From contig NZ_JABUOU010000005.1 in NCBI RefSeq assembly GCF_013344475.1, positions 148,741 to 212,740 of the forward strand: DNA of 64,000 nucleotides, written 5' to 3'. Below, piece after piece: positions 51,993 to 60,850 of this stretch. Position 1 is the first letter of the stretch; every line of letters starts with the position of its first letter. The DNA is from Martelella limonii (lineage in GTDB: Bacteria; Pseudomonadota; Alphaproteobacteria; Rhizobiales; Rhizobiaceae). A model generated the notes under the pieces. The model ran no database searches. It worked only from the letters and a program-made list of their open reading frames with translations, and had not been told where the DNA came from. The translations under genes and the position numbers were made by a program.

Positions 51993-52234
51993 ATTTGTAC
52001 ATATCTTTAAACACGCCAATCCTTTCAGCCAGCATCCGACGTCACGACGCACGCCTGCCATTCGCAGCGCTTGGCTGCGAATTCGGTTATAAAAATACCC
52101 GCATTTCCGGCGTTTCCGTTGAAATCGCTGGCAGTTCGCATGTTCCCTCAGAGATCTGGACCAGAAAGTCCGGCGTGTCGCTTGAGCGATCTTTCGCCAA
52201 TCTTTTTGTTGATTTGTCCAAATCTTTTGTACAC
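51993..52234. promoter_or_regulatory. ATTTGTMC-type motifs in the livH-hydroxylase divergent region
   Basis: The 307-base gap 51977-52283 has no credible gene. It contains ATTTGTACAT at 51993-52002 close to livH, and ATTTGTCCAA at 52212-52221 with TTTTGTACAC at 52225-52234 about 50 bases before the hydroxylase ATG. The words are alike and AT-rich, and flank both divergent genes, as expected for a shared operator. Confidence 0.45.
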
Positions 52235-52283
52235 AATGATTTTCAAAATGACGCTTGTCAAGCATGTATGGGAACAGTTGACT

Positions 52284-53486
52284 ATGAATGACACCAGCGA
52301 ACGGGTTCTGATCGTGGGGGCCGGGCCGGTGGGCCTTGTTGCCGCCGCCTGCCTTGCCGAAAACGATATTCCGGTCACGCTCATCGAGCGCAGCGACGAC
52401 CTGCCGAAAGACCTTCGCGCCTCGACATTTCACCCGCCAACGCTGGATATGCTCGACCGTTTCGGCATTTCAGAGAAGCTGATCGCCCGCGGGCTGGTCT
52501 GCCCGAACTGGCAGTTCCGCGACCGCTCCGAAGGCGTGATCGCCGATTTCGACCTCGGCATGCTCGAGGGTGAGACCAATCATCCCTACCGCCTGCAATG
52601 CGAGCAGTGGAAGCTGAGTGAGCACCTGCGCGAGCACCTGGATACGCTTGATTGTGTACAAATAATCTATGATGCGACCGGCGAGAGCGTTGTGCAGGAC
52701 GAAAATGGCGTCCGGCTGACCATCAAGCGCAGCGACGGCAGCACCGAAACGCTCTCCGGACGCTATCTGATCGCCGCCGATGGCGCCCACAGCAATATCC
52801 GCCGCTCCCTCGATATCGAGTTCGAGGGACTGACGATCCCGGAAATCTTCCTGTCGATGTCGACCGCGTTCCGCTTCGATGAGGCGATCCCCGATCTCGC
52901 GCCGATCGCCTATCTGACCGACCCTTCCGAATGGGCGGTGCTGCTGCGCACGCCATCGCTCTGGCGCGTGCTGCTGCCGACGGATCCGTCGATGTCCGAA
53001 GCCGAAATCAAGGCGCCGGAGATGATGGAAAAGCGCCTGCAGAAGCTCTGCCCCAAGGATGGGCCCTATGAGGTCGCCCATGCCACGGCCTACCGGGTGC
53101 ATCAGCGCGTGGCGAAGAAATATGTGATGGGACGCGTATTTCTGGCGGGCGATGCCGCCCACCTCAACAATCCGCTGGGCGGCATGGGGATGAATGGCGG
53201 CATTCATGACGCCGTCAACCTCACCGAGGGCCTTGTCGCGGTGTGGAACGGCGCGCCACTCGAAACGCTCGGCCGCTATGAGCGCCAGCGCCGCAAGGTG
53301 GCCATCGATACCGTGCAGGAGCAATCGCTGCGCAACCGCAAGATCATGGCCGAAAACGATCCGGCTGCCCGCAGCGCCTATCACGACGAACTCCGCGCGA
53401 TCGTCGCCGATCCTGCCCGCCACAAGGACTATCTGATGCGCACCTCGATGCTCCAGTCCCTGAAGGACCTCGAAGCCATCGCCTGA
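52284..53486 (+). CDS. FAD-dependent aromatic hydroxylase-type monooxygenase
   Basis: The 400-residue group A flavoprotein has the FAD motif VLIVGAGPVGLVAA near residue 8, the DG element LIAADGAHSNIR near residue 165 and the GD motif VFLAGDAAHLNNPLGGMGMNGG near residue 285. It would hydroxylate an aromatic or N-heteroaromatic ring with NAD(P)H and oxygen. The start at 52284 is supported by GGGAACA upstream. It begins a plus-strand catabolic operon; substrate unknown. Confidence 0.87.
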   Translation: MNDTSERVLIVGAGPVGLVAAACLAENDIPVTLIERSDDLPKDLRASTFHPPTLDMLDRFGISEKLIARGLVCPNWQFRDRSEGVIADFDLGMLEGETNHPYRLQCEQWKLSEHLREHLDTLDCVQIIYDATGESVVQDENGVRLTIKRSDGSTETLSGRYLIAADGAHSNIRRSLDIEFEGLTIPEIFLSMSTAFRFDEAIPDLAPIAYLTDPSEWAVLLRTPSLWRVLLPTDPSMSEAEIKAPEMMEKRLQKLCPKDGPYEVAHATAYRVHQRVAKKYVMGRVFLAGDAAHLNNPLGGMGMNGGIHDAVNLTEGLVAVWNGAPLETLGRYERQRRKVAIDTVQEQSLRNRKIMAENDPAARSAYHDELRAIVADPARHKDYLMRTSMLQSLKDLEAIA

Positions 53487-53516
53487 TCAACGACAAGAAA
53501 ATACGGGAACGAAAAA

Positions 53517-54263
53517 ATGACCGACAGCCTCGGCTACCGCATGAAGTTCGGCGTGATCGCGCCGTCCACCAATACCTCCGTCCAGCCCGAATTCGACGAC
53601 ATGCGACCGGTTGGCGTGACCAACCATTTCTCGCGCATCGTCATTCCGGACGATCCGGTCGCTTCGGACGAGGATTTCAACGAACTGGTGATGCGCATCC
53701 GCGCGGCCACCATGGATGCGATCGACGCGGTCAAGACCTGCTCGCCGGGCGCGATGATCATGGGCATGTCGGCCGAAACCTTCTGGGACGGCAAGGACCG
53801 CGCCGACACGCTGAAGGCCGAGGTCGAGGCGCGCGCGGGCATGCCGGTTGCCATGGGCTCCGACGCCTGCCAGCAGGCGCTCTCGAAATTCGGCAATATC
53901 AAGCGCATCGCCGTCGTCACCCCCTATATGCCGATCGGCGACGAGCAGGTGCGCCGGTTCTTCACCGATTGCGGCTACGAGGTGGTGACCGTCAAGGGCC
54001 TGAAATGCGCTTCCCCGATGCTGATCGCGCATGAGACGGAAAAGACGCTGCGCGACGCGCTGATCGAGGTCAACGACCCCTCCGTCGAGGCGATTGTCCA
54101 GGCCGGCACCAATCTTGCCATGGCCCGCGTCGGCGCGATGGCCGAGTTCTGGCTCGACAAGCCGGTGATCGCGATCAACACCGCGACCTACTGGCATGCG
54201 CTGCGCATGAACGGGATCGAGGACAAGGTTCAGGGCTTCGGCTCGCTGCTGTCGCATTATTGA
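53517..54263 (+). CDS. Asp/Glu racemase / arylmalonate decarboxylase-like protein without both cysteines
   Basis: The 248-residue protein aligns with maleate isomerase and arylmalonate decarboxylase: FGVIAPSTNTSVQPEF at the N-terminus, a MGMSAETFWDG segment where the first superfamily Cys would be (here G-M), and VQAGTNLAMAR where the second should be (here Ala). Neither catalytic Cys is present, so classical two-base isomerisation or racemisation is unlikely. It follows the hydroxylase and precedes the PuuE-like gene by 10 bases, so it is in the same operon. Confidence 0.78.
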   Translation: MTDSLGYRMKFGVIAPSTNTSVQPEFDDMRPVGVTNHFSRIVIPDDPVASDEDFNELVMRIRAATMDAIDAVKTCSPGAMIMGMSAETFWDGKDRADTLKAEVEARAGMPVAMGSDACQQALSKFGNIKRIAVVTPYMPIGDEQVRRFFTDCGYEVVTVKGLKCASPMLIAHETEKTLRDALIEVNDPSVEAIVQAGTNLAMARVGAMAEFWLDKPVIAINTATYWHALRMNGIEDKVQGFGSLLSHY

Positions 54264-54273
54264 GGCGCATGCC

Positions 54274-55185
54274 ATGGATTATGATTTCGTACCGATGCCC
54301 GCGCGCCAGCCGCTGAAATGGCCGGACGGCAAGCGGCTCGCGGTGATCCTCACCACCAATCTCGAATATTGGGACAAGGTGCAGGAGAGCGACAAACCCT
54401 ATTATCCGGGCGGCCCCGGCATTGTCGGCGGCAATCTCGCCGGCAATGTCTACGACAATCCGAACTACACCTGGCGCGAATACGGCCAGCGCGTCGGGGT
54501 GTGGCGGATGTTCGACATCTTTGCGGAGGAGGGCGTTTCCACCTCCTGCACGATGAACGCCAAGATGGCGCTCGAACGCCGCCCCGTCGTCGAGGCCGCG
54601 ATCGAACGCGGCTACGAGATCGTGCCGCACAACTACGTGCAGGACGAGCTTCTGACCGACCACATGTTCGACGAGGCGAAGGAGCGCGACGTCATCCGCC
54701 GCACGCTCGACGTCTATGAAGAGGTCGTCGGAAAGAAGGCGAAGGGCTGGCTTTCGAGCTCCCTCCGCTCCACGCTCAACACCATCGACATCCTGTCGGA
54801 GGAAGGGCTGATCTTCATCACCGACCTTCTGAACGACGACCAGCCCTATCTGGTCAAGACCCGTTCGGGCCGGCCGATGGTGTCGGTCTCCTACACGTCC
54901 GAGGTCAACGACTTCAGCTTCCTGCGACAGGGACTGACGGTCGAGACCGGGTTTTCGATGTTCAAGGAACAGTTCGACTGGCTCTACGGTGAAAGCGAGA
55001 GCAGCGGGCGGTTCATGAACATTGGATTGCACCCGCATGTGATCGGTCAGCCATTCCGGATTCGGGCGCTGCGTGATTTCATACGCTATGCGAAGCAGTT
55101 CGAGGGCGTCTGGTTCGCGACACGGGAGGAGATCGCGACATGGTATCTGGAAAACCATCACCATCACATAGCGGTAAAGCCATGA
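54274..55185 (+). CDS. PuuE-like polysaccharide deacetylase/allantoinase-family hydrolase
   Basis: The 303-residue protein has a NodB-like fold of the PuuE branch: LKWPDGKRLAVILTTNLE near residue 15, the long loop with YNPNYTWREYGQRVGVWR-like YTWREYG, MNAKMALER, and FMNIGLHPHVIGQPFR near the C-terminus with the metal-ligand HPH. Enzymes of this branch hydrolyse cyclic amides (allantoin, imides) rather than chitin. In this operon it may open an N-heterocyclic intermediate. The C-terminus has four consecutive His. Confidence 0.82.
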   Translation: MDYDFVPMPARQPLKWPDGKRLAVILTTNLEYWDKVQESDKPYYPGGPGIVGGNLAGNVYDNPNYTWREYGQRVGVWRMFDIFAEEGVSTSCTMNAKMALERRPVVEAAIERGYEIVPHNYVQDELLTDHMFDEAKERDVIRRTLDVYEEVVGKKAKGWLSSSLRSTLNTIDILSEEGLIFITDLLNDDQPYLVKTRSGRPMVSVSYTSEVNDFSFLRQGLTVETGFSMFKEQFDWLYGESESSGRFMNIGLHPHVIGQPFRIRALRDFIRYAKQFEGVWFATREEIATWYLENHHHHIAVKP

Positions 55186-55898
55186 GGCTTTCCGGCGGCA
55201 ATACCAGCCTGCTCATCGAGCCCTCGGCGCTCAAGGGCGAACTCGATATAGAAAGCATCGAGAAACCGGTGGAGCGCGCCTATCAGGTGATCCGCAGGGC
55301 GATCCTGACCGGCGAGCTTCCGAGCGGTTCGCATCTGCGTGAGGAAGCGCTGGCGCAGATGACCGGCACCAGCCGCACGCCGGTGCGCGAGGCGCTTGGC
55401 CGGCTGACGGCGGAAGGACTGGCGCGGCCGGAAAACCGCTCGCGCTTCGTCGCCGATTTTTCCTTCGAGGAGGTGATCGTGATCTTCGACATCCGTACAA
55501 GGCTCGAGGGTTATGCCGCCCGCCTTGCCGCAACCCGGATCCGCGATGACGAGATCGCGCGGATGACGGAAATCGTCGACGCCATTGATGAACTCGGCGA
55601 TGGGCAGAGCGAGGAAGCGGTGCTGCGCTTTGCCAATCTCAACGGTCTGTTCCACGCCGGCATCATCGAGGCGACGCATTCGACCCAGTTGCGCACGCTG
55701 TCCTCCCAGGCCGTCGCGTTGCCGCTCGAAATGATCAAGAAATTCGTCTGGGAGCAGCCCGTCAACATCAGGCGCTCCAATGCCCAGCACCGCGATATTC
55801 TCGGTGCGCTCGCCGCCCGCAACCCGGAATGGGCCGAGGCCAGCATGTCGGCGCATATCCTGTCGACCCGGCCGGTTCGAAAACCCTCCGGCATCTGA
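55182..55898 (+). CDS. GntR-family regulator (FadR/FCD type)
   Basis: The 238-residue protein has an N-terminal GntR winged helix (about 28-90; LREEALAQMTGTSRTPVREALGRLTAEGL) and a C-terminal helical FCD domain with the conserved DIRTRLEGYAARLAA and FHAGIIEATH metal/ligand region. The ATG overlaps the deacetylase stop (ATGA), so it is translated within the operon. It is a candidate for the AT-rich ATTTGTMC sites upstream. Confidence 0.87.
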   Translation: MRLSGGNTSLLIEPSALKGELDIESIEKPVERAYQVIRRAILTGELPSGSHLREEALAQMTGTSRTPVREALGRLTAEGLARPENRSRFVADFSFEEVIVIFDIRTRLEGYAARLAATRIRDDEIARMTEIVDAIDELGDGQSEEAVLRFANLNGLFHAGIIEATHSTQLRTLSSQAVALPLEMIKKFVWEQPVNIRRSNAQHRDILGALAARNPEWAEASMSAHILSTRPVRKPSGI

Positions 55899-55926
55899 GA
55901 TTGACCATTCAGGAAGGACCATTGTC

Positions 55927-57435
55927 GTGAAGCATGTCCGCGAACAGTTCATCGCCGCGCCCATCCATGTGACCGGCTATGTCGACGGCGCATTCGCCGC
56001 CGCCGATGGCGCGGACATTCCCGTCACCGATCCCGCCACCGGCAAGCAGGTCGCGATCCTGCATGAAAGCGATGCCGATACGGTCGACCGTGCGGTTCGG
56101 GCAGCGCGGCGCGCCATCACAAGCGGTCCATGGGCCGGCGCAAGCGTTGCCGCGCGCCAGAAGGCGCTGATCGCGGTGCATGACGCCATCCTCGAAAACG
56201 CTGACGAACTGGCAGCGCTCGAAACCCTCAACACCGGCATTCCCTACAGCCAGACCCGAAACATCCACATTCCGCGGGCGGCGCATAATTTCAAGTTCTT
56301 CGCCGAGTTCATCAATCAGGATGGCGGCGAGGTGTTCACCCAGGAACCGGGCTATATGAGCCTCGTCACCTACGAGCCGATCGGGGTGACGGCGCTGATC
56401 GGCCCGTGGAACATGCCGCTCGGGCTGACCGCGATGAAGATGGCCGGCGCACTCGCCTTCGGCAATAGCTGCGTCGTCAAGCCGTCGGAGCTGACGCCGC
56501 TGACGCTTTACCGCCTGTTCGAGATCATCGACCGGAAGGGCATTTTCCCGAAGGGCGTCGTCAATCTGGTCAACGGCAATGGCGCGGTGACAGGCAATGC
56601 GCTTTCCGCCCATCCCGATATCGACATGGTATCTTTCACCGGCGGCACGGAAACCGGCGCGCGCATTCTTTCCGCGCTTGCAAAGGGCATCAAGGGCGGC
56701 GCGATGGAGCTTGGCGGCAAGTCCGCCTCGATCGTTTTCGACGATGCGGATTTCGATCGCGCGCTTGATGGCGCGCTGCTCGGCAGCTTCATGAACAACG
56801 GCCAGATGTGCCTCGCGGGCAGCCGCCTGTTCGTGCATGAGAGCTTCGCCGATCGCTTCCTCGAAGCCTTCACGCGGCGGGTCAAGGCGCTGAAGGTCGG
56901 TGACCCCTTCGATCCGGCAACGGAAATCGGCCCGATGATCAACCGCGCCCAGATGGACCGCGTGATCCGCTATGCCGAAAGCGGCCTTGGCGAAGGCGCG
57001 ACCCTTCTTGCCGGCGGTAGGGCGCATGACGGGCTGAAGGACGGCTTCTTCATCGAGCCGACGGCGATGCTCGCCACCTCCAACGCGCTTTCGATCTGCC
57101 AGGACGAGATCTTCGCGCCGTTTGCCACGATCCAGACCTTCCGCGACGAGGACGATGTGGTGGCCCGCGCCAATGACAGTCGCTTCGGCCTGGTCGGCTA
57201 CCTCTGGACGCAAAATCTCGAACGCGCGCTCCGCGTCGCAGCCGGCATCAAGACCGGCACGGTGCTGATCAACACACCGATCATGCGCGACCTGCGCACC
57301 GGCTTCGGCGGCATCCGCCAGTCCGGCATCGGTCGCGAGGGTGCCAAGGGCTCGCGTGCCATGTTCACCGAGATGAAATCGACCATCATCGCGCTTGAGG
57401 CGCCGAAGATGCCAAAGCTGGGAGCAGGCGCATGA
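55927..57435 (+). CDS. Aldehyde dehydrogenase
   Basis: The 502-residue enzyme has the ALDH motifs: IGPWNMPLGL and KPSELTP in the cofactor region, FTGGTETGARI, MELGGKSAS with the catalytic Glu near residue 260, and NNGQMCLAGSRLF with the nucleophilic Cys near 295. It oxidises an aldehyde to a carboxylate with NAD(P). The GTG at 55927, with GGAAGGA upstream, is the preferred start, because no suitable ATG lies near it. It overlaps the SDR gene by ATGA. Confidence 0.92.
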   Translation: MKHVREQFIAAPIHVTGYVDGAFAAADGADIPVTDPATGKQVAILHESDADTVDRAVRAARRAITSGPWAGASVAARQKALIAVHDAILENADELAALETLNTGIPYSQTRNIHIPRAAHNFKFFAEFINQDGGEVFTQEPGYMSLVTYEPIGVTALIGPWNMPLGLTAMKMAGALAFGNSCVVKPSELTPLTLYRLFEIIDRKGIFPKGVVNLVNGNGAVTGNALSAHPDIDMVSFTGGTETGARILSALAKGIKGGAMELGGKSASIVFDDADFDRALDGALLGSFMNNGQMCLAGSRLFVHESFADRFLEAFTRRVKALKVGDPFDPATEIGPMINRAQMDRVIRYAESGLGEGATLLAGGRAHDGLKDGFFIEPTAMLATSNALSICQDEIFAPFATIQTFRDEDDVVARANDSRFGLVGYLWTQNLERALRVAAGIKTGTVLINTPIMRDLRTGFGGIRQSGIGREGAKGSRAMFTEMKSTIIALEAPKMPKLGAGA

Positions 57436-58253
57436 GCTTCCGCCACCCCTCGCTTGAGGGCCGGGTCGTGATCGTCACCGGCGCCTCGCGCGGGCTCGGC
57501 CGCGAGATGGCGCTGGAGCTTGCGGAGACCGGGGCCAGTCTGGTCATCACCGGAGCACGCGAAACGCCAGAACTCGATGCCGTCGCAGCCCTCATTCCCG
57601 AGGCGCTGAAGGTCATTGCAGATGTCACCGATCCGGCCGCCTGCACGCAGGTGGCGCAGGAAACCATCGCCCGCTTCGGCCGCATCGACGTGCTGGTCAA
57701 CAATGCCGGGCGCGGCATGCGGCTCGTCAGCGAGACCTTCAACACTGAGCCGACGAAATTCTGGGAAACGCGACCCGAGGACTGGGCGGCGATCATCAAC
57801 ACCAATGTCAACGGCGCCTTCAACATGGCCCGCGCGGTCGCTCCGCCGATGATCGCGCAGGGTTTCGGCAAGATCATCAACATCTCGACCTCGGACCAGA
57901 CCATGGTGCGGCGTGGCTATGCGCCCTATGGCCCCTCCAAGGCAGCGCTTGAGGCGGCGTCACGGGTGTTTGCCCAGGACCTTTCGGGCACCGGTGTCGA
58001 CGTCAACGTCTACCTGCCGGGCGGTGCGGCTGATACCGACCTCTTGCCGCCGGGACCTTCCAGGACGGGCGCGGACGGCAACCTGCTGTCGCCCTCGATC
58101 ATGCGCCGGGCGATCGGCTGGCTTGCCTCCGACCTTTCCAACGGCGTTACAGGTGCGCGCTTCATCGCGCGGCTCTGGGATGACGGTCTGCCGCCGGAGC
58201 AGGCCGCAGACGCCGCGCGCTCTGCACCCGTCGCGCGCCCGGCGATCATGTGA
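57432..58253 (+). CDS. SDR-family oxidoreductase
   Basis: The 273-residue classical SDR has the cofactor loop VTGASRGLGREM near residue 16, NNAGRG near residue 93, the Ser in INISTSD and the catalytic YGPSK near 167. It overlaps the aldehyde dehydrogenase gene upstream. Its substrate in this operon is unknown, most likely an alcohol formed on the way to the aldehyde oxidised by the ALDH. Confidence 0.9.
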   Translation: MSFRHPSLEGRVVIVTGASRGLGREMALELAETGASLVITGARETPELDAVAALIPEALKVIADVTDPAACTQVAQETIARFGRIDVLVNNAGRGMRLVSETFNTEPTKFWETRPEDWAAIINTNVNGAFNMARAVAPPMIAQGFGKIINISTSDQTMVRRGYAPYGPSKAALEAASRVFAQDLSGTGVDVNVYLPGGAADTDLLPPGPSRTGADGNLLSPSIMRRAIGWLASDLSNGVTGARFIARLWDDGLPPEQAADAARSAPVARPAIM

Positions 58254-58264
58254 GGTCAGGGACG

Positions 58265-59137
58265 ATGCGGCTTGGCGGCGGATATCTCGAAAAGATCGTG
58301 GATCTCGATCCCTTCGTGCTCCCCTTCGACCTGATCCTGCCGGGGCGGGACCCGAACGCGCTTCTGCCGCATGCCGATCTGCTTTCTCCCGATCATGTCG
58401 ATTTCGAAGGCGGCAACCTGCTGTTGAGCCTGCACAGCTTTCTCCTGAAGATCGGCGGGCTGACGATCCTGATCGACACATGCGTCGGCGAGCACAAGCC
58501 GCGCCCGCGCCGGGCCGACTGGAACGCGCGAACCGACACAGCCTATCTCGCAGGGCTTGCGGCGGCGGGTGTCCGCCCCGAGGACGTCGATATCGTGATG
58601 TGCACTCATCTCCATGCTGACCATGTGGGATGGAACACGCGGCTTGAGGGCGGGCGATGGGTGCCGACCTTTCCAAAGGCGCGCTATCTGATCGGCGCGG
58701 CAGAACTCGCCCACTGGCAGGCAGAGGAAGCGCGGGCGCCGGGGGCGGCCAATCACGGCGCCTATACAGACAGCGTGCTGCCGGTCATCGAGGCGGGGCT
58801 GGTGGAGCGCGTGGAAGACGGGTTTTCTCTGGGACGCGGCATGGCGATCACCGGTCTTGCCGGCCATGCGCCGGGCCAGATCGGCCTCGATCTTGATTGC
58901 GGAAACGGCAGCCACGCACATTTCTGCGGCGATGCGTTTCACAGCCCGGTGCAGGTCTATCATCCCGACTGGAGCAGCCGGTTCTGCCACGATCCCGCTT
59001 TGGCTGCCGCACTGCGGACGCGGCTTCTGGCGGAGGCTGCCGAAAACGACACGCTGTTGCTGCCCGCGCATCTGCGCAATGCCTTCGGCATGCGGATCAG
59101 GCGCGCCGGCGCCGGCTTCCGCCCGGCGCTCTCATGA
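58265..59137 (+). CDS. Metallo-beta-lactamase-fold hydrolase
   Basis: The 290-residue protein has the HxHxDH metal motif in MCTHLHADHVGWNT near residue 120, a GHAPGQIG His and FCGDAFH with the bridging Asp, ending with a LPAHL His. This gives a complete two-metal site. Members act on lactones, thioesters or amides; a lactonase step after hydroxylation and oxidation is plausible here. GAGG nine bases before supports ATG 58265; GTG 58250 overlapping the SDR stop is the alternative. Confidence 0.82.
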   Translation: MRLGGGYLEKIVDLDPFVLPFDLILPGRDPNALLPHADLLSPDHVDFEGGNLLLSLHSFLLKIGGLTILIDTCVGEHKPRPRRADWNARTDTAYLAGLAAAGVRPEDVDIVMCTHLHADHVGWNTRLEGGRWVPTFPKARYLIGAAELAHWQAEEARAPGAANHGAYTDSVLPVIEAGLVERVEDGFSLGRGMAITGLAGHAPGQIGLDLDCGNGSHAHFCGDAFHSPVQVYHPDWSSRFCHDPALAAALRTRLLAEAAENDTLLLPAHLRNAFGMRIRRAGAGFRPALS

Positions 59138-59139
59138 CA

Positions 59140-59910
59140 TCAGTCCTGAGTGTGCCGCTCGCGTCGGATGCGCATCTTGTAGGTCATCTGATTGGCCGGG
59201 TGCCAGTTGAAGGTCGCAATCAGCGTGCCGCGGGTGGTGATGTAGCGGCGCAGAAGCTGCAGCGAATAGGAACCGGCAGCAAGGCCGAGCTGGCGGGAAA
59301 TCTCGCCCGGCATCGCCACGGCCTGGATATCCTGCTGCACCTCCTCGATCGTCTCGCGCGAGCGCTCTTCCAGAAGCGCGAAGAACGGCCCCTGACAATC
59401 GGCAAATTCCGGCACGAGTTCCGCAAACCGCATCGGCACAAAGCTCTGGATGAAGCAGAGTGGCCGGCCGCCCGGTGCGGTCCAGCGCATGCCGTCGACC
59501 CTGATCCAGCGTTCGCCGGCAGCGCCGCCGACATGGGCGGCAAGCTCGGCGTCAAGCACCACCTCCTGATGGCCGAGAACCACGAGAAACGTGTCGAGTG
59601 CGATCTGGAGCAGTTCCTGAAGCGATTCAAAGCTCTGGGCATAGCCGCCTTGCGGGCGCATCGACAGCACCCGCGTGCCCATGCCCTGGCGGCGCTCGAC
59701 ATAGCCCTCATCGGTCAGCGTGCGCAGCGCCTCGCGCACCGTGAACCGGCTGGTCTCGAACTCGCCCGCAAGCTCGGCTTCGGTCGGCATCAGGCTTCCG
59801 ACCGGATAGAGCCCGGCGGCGATCCGGCCGACGAGTTCCTTGTGAACCCGCGCGTAAAGCGGCTCGGCGGCACTCGTGGTCCCGGTCTTCTTGGCGGCCG
59901 CTTCGTTCAT
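59140..59910 (-). CDS. GntR-family regulator (HutC/UTRA type)
   Basis: The 256-residue protein has an N-terminal winged helix (about 20-80; PTEAELAGEFETSRFTVREALRTLTDEGYVERRQGMGTRV region) and a C-terminal UTRA ligand domain ending in TFNWHPANQMTYKMRI. The ATG at 59910 has GGAGAG upstream at proper spacing. It is convergent with the hydrolase and divergent from the racemase-type gene, which it probably controls. Confidence 0.88.
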   Translation of the reverse strand: MNEAAAKKTGTTSAAEPLYARVHKELVGRIAAGLYPVGSLMPTEAELAGEFETSRFTVREALRTLTDEGYVERRQGMGTRVLSMRPQGGYAQSFESLQELLQIALDTFLVVLGHQEVVLDAELAAHVGGAAGERWIRVDGMRWTAPGGRPLCFIQSFVPMRFAELVPEFADCQGPFFALLEERSRETIEEVQQDIQAVAMPGEISRQLGLAAGSYSLQLLRRYITTRGTLIATFNWHPANQMTYKMRIRRERHTQD

Positions 59911-60042
59911 GTTTTCGGGCTCTCCGGTCAAATTTGATGCTTCCGTCTGTCACAACTGGACCATTCAGTAAAGCAGATCGCGACTAAATGGTGATGCCGT
60001 TCGAAATGGCATGGACATGAAGTGACAGTTGTATAAATTGAT

Positions 60043-60052
60043 ATGGACAAAT
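60043..60052. promoter_or_regulatory. ATTTGTCCAT motif (reverse) before the racemase-type gene
   Basis: ATGGACAAAT, the exact complement of the motif found before the ThDP gene, lies 13 bases upstream of the ATG at 60065. GTTGTATAAATT at 60028-60039 is adjacent, and the 154-base divergent gap 59911-60064 is otherwise without features. Confidence 0.45.
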
Positions 60053-60064
60053 AAAAGGCCTTTC

Positions 60065-60793
60065 ATGACCCATCAATCCGCCTATGCCACCCGCGCCCGG
60101 CTCGGCCTGATCGTGCCGCCGACCAACACCGTCAACGAGCAGGAATGGCAGCGGATGATGCCGGAGGGCGTCAGCTTCCACACCCATCGCATGAGGCTTC
60201 ACGGGCCTGGCCAACAGGAGGCGCTGATGCGCGACCTCGATGCGGCGGTCGCCATGCTTGCGGAGGTCAACCCGGATGCGATCGCCTATGCCTGCACCGC
60301 CGGCTCGATGACGATCCCGGCAAACGCGATGCCGGAGGCCGTCTCGGCGCGCACCGGCAAACGGGTGCTGACCACCTCGGCGTCCCTGATCGCGGCGCTG
60401 AAGGCGCTCGGCGCAGACCGCATCTCGGTCGCAACCCCCTATACCGACACCGTCAACGCGCATGAGGTGGACTTCCTGAAAGCCCACGGCATGGACGTCG
60501 CGGCAATCGAAGGCCTCGGCATCGGTGCGGGCGGCCCTGCGGAATTCGTTTGCATTGCCCGGACCTCGCTTGCAGAGGTCGAGGCGCATGCGCGCAAGGT
60601 CTTCGTGCCCGGCAGCGATGCGCTGCTGATCGCCTGCACCGATTTCCCGACCCTGCCGCTGATCGAAAGGCTGGAAGCCGATCTCGGTGTGCCGGTCGTT
60701 ACGTCCAACCAGGCAACGCTCTGGGCCATGCTGAGGCAGGCCGGGATTGCCGACAGCGTTGAAGGCGGCGGAACGCTGTTTTCACGCGCGTGA
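60065..60793 (+). CDS. Maleate isomerase / Asp-Glu racemase-family enzyme with two cysteines
   Basis: The 242-residue protein has LIVPPTNTVNEQEW at the N-terminus, a first catalytic Cys in IAYACTAGSM and a second in LLIACTDFPTLPLIE, the complete superfamily pair. It could isomerise maleate or a related cis-dicarboxylate, or racemise a substituted malonate-type acid. Its paralogue at 53517 lacks both residues. AAGG lies before the ATG. It is followed by the isocitrate lyase-family gene. Confidence 0.83.
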   Translation: MTHQSAYATRARLGLIVPPTNTVNEQEWQRMMPEGVSFHTHRMRLHGPGQQEALMRDLDAAVAMLAEVNPDAIAYACTAGSMTIPANAMPEAVSARTGKRVLTTSASLIAALKALGADRISVATPYTDTVNAHEVDFLKAHGMDVAAIEGLGIGAGGPAEFVCIARTSLAEVEAHARKVFVPGSDALLIACTDFPTLPLIERLEADLGVPVVTSNQATLWAMLRQAGIADSVEGGGTLFSRA

Positions 60794-60850
60794 AAAAACT
60801 GCAAGAAACGTCGCCTCACCGGCGGCGATGACAAGAAAGAGGAAACAGAA

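Noticed and set aside
55165-55185. Four consecutive His codons at the end of the PuuE-like gene, suggesting an artificial tag
   Set aside because: Only four His within a natural C-terminus that continues IAVKP and overlaps the next gene; no vector sequence is present.
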